From: Setoptus koraiensis
Lineage: Eukaryota > Arthropoda
Assembly: GCA_048013815.1 (NCBI GenBank)
Contig: CM106586.1
Span: 8,432,001 to 8,496,000, forward strand
Length of the DNA stretch: 64,000 bases
Direction: 5' to 3'
The position numbers and the translations under genes were made by a program. The notes below the pieces were generated by a model. The model did no database searches, was not told the origin of the DNA, and worked only from the letters and a program-made list of their open reading frames with translations. Positions 57,105-64,000 of the stretch are shown in pieces (position 1 is the stretch's first letter; every line of letters starts with the position of its first letter).

Positions 57105-59006
57105 ATGCATGCCAGTGTAACGGTTATATTTAGTTTGTTGGCTTGTATGAACTAGGTCAGTTTAGATGGCAGCAATTGAGCTTTTTGCTGAATTCAGCTG
57201 CTGAAAATTTGCCACTGTCACTAGCGCACCGGCGCCACTTGTGATATGAGGCTGCGGCCTCAAACAAGCGGCCCAAAATCAGAATCAATCGACTTTAGAC
57301 TGAATTTCACCTCTGGGGCCCACCCGACAAAAACATGGCCGCCAGTGGCGACAATCATTAAGCGATCGGCTCATTAGGCGCGCCCAGAGTTCGCCGAAAT
57401 TGAGATTTTGCGCTGATTTTGATCGCTCTATTTCAGCCGGCCCGGCCCCAAGCCGAAGCCAATGTTGCCCTGCGCACTTAACTAACCGTTACAAACGGTT
57501 ACCAGCAACCGTTACACCAGCGAGCTAACCAACTCAATGACGCAACCTATAGCCTACTTGTACAACAAGCTGGCTATCAATTAAACGTACCACCCGAAAT
57601 GTTGTTGTCTACACCTACGTGTTGTCGACATTAATCGCGTTAGCTTGTGTGTAATTCACAACTTGTGAAACTATTCGGAAATCGTTTTTCATGATTGGCC
57701 TTTTTGGCACACGCACACGCACAACCCATATCCCGCGAGCCCGTCGTGATTGGTACTAGATTGCCTGCTCGTGTGAGTTTGGCTCGAACCGATTGAGCGC
57801 GAACAACTCGAGAGGAAGCAGCCAGAAAAAAGCGACGAAAAAGTTTTCGGAAAAACGGAAGAGGCCAGACGGGCCAGAGTGAGCCGGCAAGGGCCGAAAA
57901 AAGCCAGCAAAAGCCGGAAAAAGGCACAAGAAGGGGCGCCCAGTGACAAGAACAAGCGCCCAGACCAAATTGTAGTTTTATAATCCGACTGGTCGCGTCA
58001 AAAGTGGCAGCGATCGCGACGTCATCAGCAGCGCCAGCGGCGAAAAACAAATTATGTCACGAATGACGTTGGCACAATACGCGCCGATATTATCGCGTAT
58101 CGCCGCGAACCTATCGGTCTATCCAGCGCTGCCGATTCGCGCTGTCCAACGCGGCCGGGCGCCCAAAGAAGCGGGATAAAGCGGGTTTTTGTCGTCACAA
58201 TCAACTGATCACTTGGCTGGTTTCCTCGCTGCAGTGTCTGGCACGCGTTGCAGCGCAAATCTGGCCCCAATGGGCCCGCGTCGTGCTCTGAACACTGCAG
58301 TGCGTGCCAGAAATTGCCCCGTTCGCGATTCAGTCTAGACATCGCGATAGACAAGCCAGACAAAAGTGGAGACAAAAGAGCCAGCGGCCGCTTTCAAACG
58401 GTCCCATTCGCCTATCCGTCTGACCTCGCAAATGAAGTCCGTAATAAAGTTTCCAGCATCGCGCTGGCAAGAGAAGACAATATCCGTGAATTAATTACCG
58501 ATCGGTTTGTCTGATTTGGCGATTTTTCCCGGTGCCTTGCTCGAGCATAAATCAGCAGTCAGGTGATTTATGTTTTGGTTGTGTGAGATCTTTTCACCGA
58601 GCCAGAAATAAATAATTTAGATGAGAAAAAGAGTGGCCACTCTTTTCCGCCTGATTTCTCCAACTATTGAATTGCTCGAATGATGGGAGCTCGATGCGGA
58701 TGCTCGGCGCGATTGCGTCAGCATTTGAAGACTCAATTTCAAATTTTGAACCCATGCAAGTGTCAACTTTTAATGTTTAACTCATCGGCAACGCGGCTGT
58801 CGATTTCGGCGAGCCACCGGCGGCCGAAATTGCAAGCGTATCGTCATCGCACAGAAGCCATTGTAGCCGGCCATTTCATATTGGGCCACTCTTCGGATCG
58901 TTTGTTTTGGCGATGCGGCCTCACGCCGACTACCAACGGCCGCACACGGTATTACGCAACAACTGCGCGATACTGTCGAGTTAGCATGCGAAAATGCAAA
59001 TGCGCC

Positions 59007-59086
59007 CAAATATCACACATTTCAGGCAAATATCATGCATTTCGGGCAAATATCATACATTTCGGGAAAGTATTGGATATTTCGGG
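59007..59086. repeat. 20-bp tandem repeat (CAAATATCATNCATTTCGGG)
   Basis: Four 20-bp units in exact register; units 2 and 3 differ by one base, units 1 and 4 are more diverged. No coding signal. Confidence 0.9.
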
Positions 59087-60345
59087 CGCGAAAATGTCAG
59101 CGCCGGGGCCATCGATCAAATCGCTTTTCAGCAGAGAAATTGCGGCAGATTTTCGAAAGGTCGCTGCGGTTTGCTCAGGTACTTTGGGCGAATTTGCGTC
59201 ATCGTAGGCACACAAAAAAAAACAGAAGAGCCGAAAATTGTCTGCCCCAAAAAAAGATTCGAGGCTTCGTGGCTTCGCGAATCGCGAACGCAGGGCACAT
59301 TCGGATGGAAATGCAGAATGGGCCCTGCATGGGCACAGTTGTGCCTCATTCGTCAGAAAAAGCGATTCTCGCTAATCTTGGGCCCCAATTTGCCTGGCCC
59401 CAGTCGTCGCAGCGCGTCCCGGCGAAGAACGTTCCGGGCGTTATGCGTTCGGGCTGCGCAATGGGCACCCAGTGCGGAGAGTATTAGTTAATAAACACGT
59501 CACTACTTACCGCTAATAGTGCCATGCGCCGATGCGCCAAGTAACGTCTCAATTCGGAGCGTCACCTTGAAACGAACGCTTCCAGGGATCGGGGCCCCAT
59601 TGTCGCTATGTCCGCAGCAGTGAATCACATGCTGCCAGTTTGCCGTGACAGGCAACGCATTTCGGGCGCTTCGAAAATCGCACTTTAGCCCTCGAACGTC
59701 CTCTAGGTCTGGATATCCGAAAGCCCCGACTTGGAACGGGCAAATGGGCCCCTTTTCGTGTCGTTTTGTTTTGCGCGAATCAAATAAAACAGCCAGCGAC
59801 GCACTAAGTGGCTAAGCTGTCCCTAGTCACCGATGAATGGCCGGCGGTAAGTCAATGGCTAGTCGCTTGTATCATGCAGCAACTTGTGTGAGTATATAAC
59901 GGTTTTGGTATGCGCATTGAGCAACGACCGACGACGGAAATTACAGATTTAGAGACAAACTGACGCAACGTGACATTTGCACATTGCGATTTTGCGCGAA
60001 ATTGAATTACTTTGGCCTGGCCCGGCTCGGCTCGGCACGGCCCGGCTGACTTGTGTGTATTTTCGCTGGATACGCTTGCATACTGTCTATTGTCTGCTGG
60101 CGGCTATGAAGATTATCGTCGAGATTATTTGACGCCTAGGCCGCTGGCTGGCAAAGATGCGCGGCCGCTTTCGGGGCCCCGGCCAGCATTGATAGCGGGG
60201 GCCACACAGCGGCGGCACAAGCGACCGGCCGGCCGGGTGCTTTTTATGCCCCCACCCAGCCCCCGCTCTGGGTCGCGAGCGTTCGCCGGCCACTTCGCAG
60301 CGAAAGAGAATTGATTGCGTTCCTTCGCTCCGTTCATTTTCAAGG

Positions 60346-60460
60346 CTTCGAGGCTCCCAAGTTGAGGGGCCCGAAGTTGAGAGGCCCCCAAGTTGTGATG
60401 ATCCCGAGTTCGAAGGCCCAGAGTTGCGAGGCCCGAAGCTGTGAGGCCCGAAGTTGCGAT
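60346..60460. repeat. Imperfect 16-20 bp repeat (GAGGCCCGAAGTTG)
   Basis: About six units share GAGGC(C)CCGAAG or CCAAGTTG, in variable spacing. GGGGCCC and GAGGCCCCC words are embedded in it. Confidence 0.65.
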
Positions 60461-62122
60461 TGCACGCCGCGAACTGGGAATTCGCTCGCGGATCGGCTTG
60501 CCAGATTGGGACAACAATTATGGCTCACAGCAAACCAGCCAGCAGAGCGGATAATGCCCGCCCCCGTTCGCCCGTAACGTAGCCAACGTAGCTAATGCGC
60601 AGTTTGCCGCGCGTCTTACTCAATTGCTCAGGTCGAGCCGGCGGGCCCGTGGGGCCCCCGTGTCAAGGCTAAAAGAACAATGAAGACGTCCGAGAAGCGG
60701 GCAAGTAATGCGCACACGAGTTATTAGCTCGTCAAGCGGGCGAGTCGGCGGGCGGCGGCCCCGTCGAAGAAACGCACCGTATGCACGTAGCTCGACGTCT
60801 TGTTACCTCTGAAATTCTGAGTCAGAATGAGAGCGAGACACAAAAAGAATCCGCTCGGATCTCTCGTGCAGTTCGGACCATTTAGCTCGGCTCAAATTTG
60901 CTTCGATGGTTTGCTCTGCGAACCGCAGATTGTTCGCGGGCCGGGCTTACGTAATAATAGCGGCGGCGGCGGCGGCGGCAGCGACTTAATAAGATCATAG
61001 CTCAACTTGTGTCTGTAACTCACAGACTGTAAGTGTATCACTGGCAATTTGGCGTTTGTTTGTATTCGAGCTCTGGCCTCACACACACACACCGCTGGAA
61101 TGCGAAGTAACTCGCTGACGAACTGAACAGATAATACGGCTGACACGCCGAAGCGCCCCAAACGCAGTTCGTGACTTTTACTCCGATTTCGGCTGCCCCT
61201 TTCGTCGGCGTGATCGCGGCGCGGCGCAGCGCGACGCACGTTCGCCCGTCGAAGCGGCTCGCCAGGGCCCCAACGGCACTCAATCTATCCATGGGGAATC
61301 CATGCTCCATTTATCTTATTGTTTTTATCATTACGCGCGGTGCCGTGTTGTTGCAAACATGGCCAATGCCACACGATTGATTTATATTTTAAGTATGAGT
61401 TAGCGAGCGGGTGAAATGAACGCGCCAAACAGCCCAATGCAGTCCGACGAGTTGACATCATTCGCTCACTTTGGCCGATCGTCACTAGAAAATAATTGCG
61501 CCTATAATTGGCGATATGGGCCGGCGATTTCGGGTGAAAAGGGGCGAAAAAGGGCGAAAACGGGCCAACGAGAGCGAAAAACTGGCGACAAGCGGCCAGC
61601 CAAAACGCGCGCTTGTTCGCTTGTAAAAACACGACTTTTTCGCTTGTTGCAAAGTTGTTGCAAAGGTCTCATAAAGGATTTCACTTGCAATCAAACTGTC
61701 CTGGACGTCGCTGTTGTCAAAAAAAAAATGCATCCATGTTCCGCCGGCTCTTGTTGCTCGATTAATAATTTCCCGATAATTGGCTTCAACTTTTTCCCAC
61801 TGTTCGGCGGTCTGGCCGGCGTCCTCTGAACGGGCGAACACGGGCCCCATATTATGGGGACACCGAAATTTTCCCATGGCCAGGCGTTGTTTTCGCGCTG
61901 GACGGCCGATGGTACTAACGCTATTTAACGCCGTATAAGCTTTCTCGTTCGCCAGCGCCAGCACAAGCCGGGCCCCGTGCGACTGGGCCAATCAGAGGCT
62001 ATGTTGCGGATGGATCAACAGTCGGGATGCGCATCGATTCTCTTCATCTTCGAAAGATAATTCGACCGACCACGAATATCGGGGCTTGCGAATATGGAGG
62101 CGAATCGCGCCATCCTCGGCTC

Positions 62123-62345
62123 CCGAAAAAGCCGAAAAATCCGAAAACATCCGAAAACATCCGAAGAAGCCGAAAACATCCAAAAAGGCCGAAAAGGTCG
62201 AAAAGGCCGAAAAAGCAGAAAAATCCGAAAAAGCCGAAAAGGTCGAAAAGGTCGAAAAGGTCGAAAAGGCCGAAAAAGCCGAAAAATCCGAAAAAGCCGA
62301 AAACATCCGAAAAAGCCGAAAAGGCCGAAAGGCCGGAAAAAGATT
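62123..62345. repeat. 9-bp tandem repeat (CCGAAAAAG / TCGAAAAGG)
   Basis: About two dozen nine- or ten-base units built on YCGAAAANN. Because most units are nine bases and lack stop triplets, all plus frames read as Lys/Glu/Ala/Ser repeats, and one minus frame as Phe-Ser-Ala/Thr repeats. No frame can be preferred. Confidence 0.9.
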
Positions 62346-63756
62346 TCGAAAGCGGAAGCGACTTTTCTGGCCCGTTTCTTTCTTGGTTCTAGGCCTAGAG
62401 CAGGTACTCATCGCTGAACTGCGTTGATTTAGGTGCAAAGTCGTGTGCGTCGTCTTGTCACCACTGGCCCGGCGCGTGTGAATTACACTGACTGAGAGTT
62501 TTCAAGTTGCGATTCGCCACGCAAAATCGCTCGCGCGTTCGGGGCCCGAACTTCGAGCTCGAACAGAGATAATTGCTTATTCTCGGTTCTCATTATTGCC
62601 AACTGGGGCACTAATGGAGATTGTTGCGCCCGAGTTCTCGTCACAACGGGGGCCATATGCTGACACGGTGAGTGCAAGCTCATCATTGGCCCCTGTTTGT
62701 CGGAAGATGCTGCAGCCATCGTCGCATAGACTGCTGCTCATCCATCCGGGCAAGCTGCTGCCGACTTGAGGATGCTCAACTCACTCATGTCGGCGAAAGT
62801 TCAATTCTTGATTATTTGGTTTGCATTTTGACAGCAGACAGTACGAGCGCGATAGAGTGCGACTCAACACAGGGCCCCAGTTGGAAAGGGCCGCCAGAGC
62901 ACACTAGACTCTAGTGACTAGAGCCTCCGATCTAGAGGTGAGTTTATTTTCGGCACCAGGCAGTGGAGCGAGCGAGCGAGCCTGCGAGTCAGAGGTGAAT
63001 GAATGAATGATGAAAATTCGGCTCGTTGCTGGTGGGCGCCAGTGCAAAAAACCACGGGCCCCAGTGATGGATCTGGCGGCTCGCTGGCAGATTTGCGCTG
63101 CTTGCTGTGCATCGAGTCGCTGTTTGTGACTCGCTGTGCCAAGAAATAGGTGCAAATTGCAGATTGTCCCCCGCTCTTTCATAAACTGCTTTCACGCGCG
63201 GCCACTTGGAACTTGCAAGTTGCTCTTTGGGACTATTTCGGGTGCAACGTTCATTCGGGTGCGAGTGCCCCATTGCAGCGGCTCGCCGGCCCGTATAAGC
63301 GGCTGGCACCAAGCTGGCAGATTGCTGGCGGCAATGAATGATTGATGGGGGCGCCAGCCAACGCAAATTAGCGTTGGCGAGGCTCTTTTTCATTTGAAAG
63401 AAAATTTTCACACCAAAAATACACCGTGTAATTCACGCTGGCCGCATGCCGGGCCGCATGCCGGGTCGCATCGCGACTCGCGAGGCCACCCCCGAGGAGA
63501 CTCTCCATTGGAGAGACCAAGGCTTGGTCACCAAGCGGCGCTGTCGATGTTTGCCGGCATTTGATTTCTTGCGTCACACTTACCAACAGGCGGATCTTTC
63601 GCACAAAATTACACACATGATTTTGTGCTGGCAGCAGGCGCGACCTTTGCCATATTTGCCAGAATAATTGAGTATGCAAATGAGCGCGTTACTGGGGCCA
63701 CCGGCGCGTTCATTACACGCGTATCACAGGCCGGCGCGGGGCCGTTTTCGGAGCCA

Positions 63757-63854
63757 TCAGCATAAATTAATCAGCACAAATTGGTCGGCACGAATTGATG
63801 GGCACAAATTGATGGGCACAAATTGATGGGCACAAATTGATGGGCACAAAATGG
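63757..63854. repeat. 14-bp tandem repeat (TGGGCACAAATTGA)
   Basis: Seven units in exact 14-base register. Units 4-6 are identical; the first three and the last diverge gradually, as expected at array edges. Confidence 0.92.
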
Positions 63855-63923
63855 TTGGCGGATCTCGGGGGCGAAATTCGCGAGCAAAGAAGTGGCCGCT
63901 GTATTGGCCACTATTACTTTACG

Positions 63924-64000
63924 TTATATTATTGTATCGTGGCGCCTCGCAATTTCGCGCGAGTAACCAATAGCCACGATACCACGATACAACAATATAA
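63924..64000. repeat. Inverted repeat at the window end
   Basis: TTATATTATTGTATCGTGG (63924-63942) pairs with CCACGATACAACAATATAA (63982-64000), with one difference in 19 bases and a 39-base GC-rich centre. The right arm ends exactly at the window edge, so the repeat may extend further. Confidence 0.85.

Larger units (their letters stand above)
46001..64000. other. GC-rich, gene-poor domain
   Basis: About 18 kb with many overlapping open frames on both strands, all Arg/Ala/Pro/Gly-rich as expected from GC-rich random sequence. None resembles a known family or shows a domain. The stretch has frequent GGGCCC, GGCCGG and GCTCGC words, a GT run (50924-50963), an AC run (54148-54170) and several short tandem repeats and hairpins listed separately. 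A gene made of small exons could be missed without homology searching. Confidence 0.55.

Noticed and set aside
62027-62438. Lys/Glu/Ala repeat protein resembling a histone H1 tail
   Set aside because: It is a translation of the 9-bp repeat; the other plus frames and a minus frame are equally open.

Overview
This is a nuclear fragment of an animal genome. Its protein genes are eukaryotic: a DOP1/Dopey trafficking protein, mitochondrial ribosomal protein L3, a WAC-like WW protein, the SIN3 corepressor and a three-KH poly(C)-binding protein. It also has one spliceosomal intron with clear GT/AG ends, a nuclear-type tRNA-Gly with a pol III T-run, AATAAA signals, many microsatellites and long Gln/Asn tracts. 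Genes are nearly intronless (6.3 kb DOP1 in one exon; one 100-bp intron in SIN3). Together with the Q/N-rich proteins this suggests an intron-poor invertebrate, perhaps an acariform mite or another arthropod. That placement is inference, not shown by a marker.

Layout: 1-3.4 kb is GC-rich, low-complexity and gene-free. 3.4-42.4 kb is AT-rich and holds all recognisable genes: an orphan Q/N-rich tail-anchored protein (+, 8.5-10.0 kb); DOP1 (+, 12.2-18.5 kb); a complex of inverted and tandem partial copies of the DOP1 3' end (18.5-29.7 kb); uL3m (-); WAC-like (+); SIN3 (-); tRNA-Gly(TCC) (-); and the KH protein (-, 39.5-42.4 kb). From about 42.4 kb to the end the sequence is GC-rich, with many GGGCCC-type words, microsatellites, short tandem repeats and several near-perfect hairpins. 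I recognise no gene there, although high GC creates many chance open frames.

The most unusual structure is the DOP1 region. The last ~600 codons of DOP1, its 3'UTR and a downstream array of 168-232 bp repeats are repeated in inverted orientation across a ~470 bp microsatellite spacer. The inverted copy is followed by at least four further head-to-tail partial copies, several joined by the same novel junction. Read-through transcription from DOP1 would pass from sense sequence into several antisense copies, which could form a long RNA hairpin. Part of the cluster (about 22.65-26.0 kb) is dense with small indels and looks like poorly corrected long-read consensus, so some of the copy number may be an assembly artefact. 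The shared junction, arm-to-arm divergence in one array unit, and an older diverged fragment at 29.5 kb argue that at least part is real.

The housekeeping genes at 29.8-36.1 kb are tightly packed: uL3m and WAC-like are divergent across 379 bp, and WAC-like and SIN3 converge with 60 bp between stop codons. Their products act in different compartments (mitochondrial translation, chromatin, RNA metabolism), so nothing points to a shared pathway.
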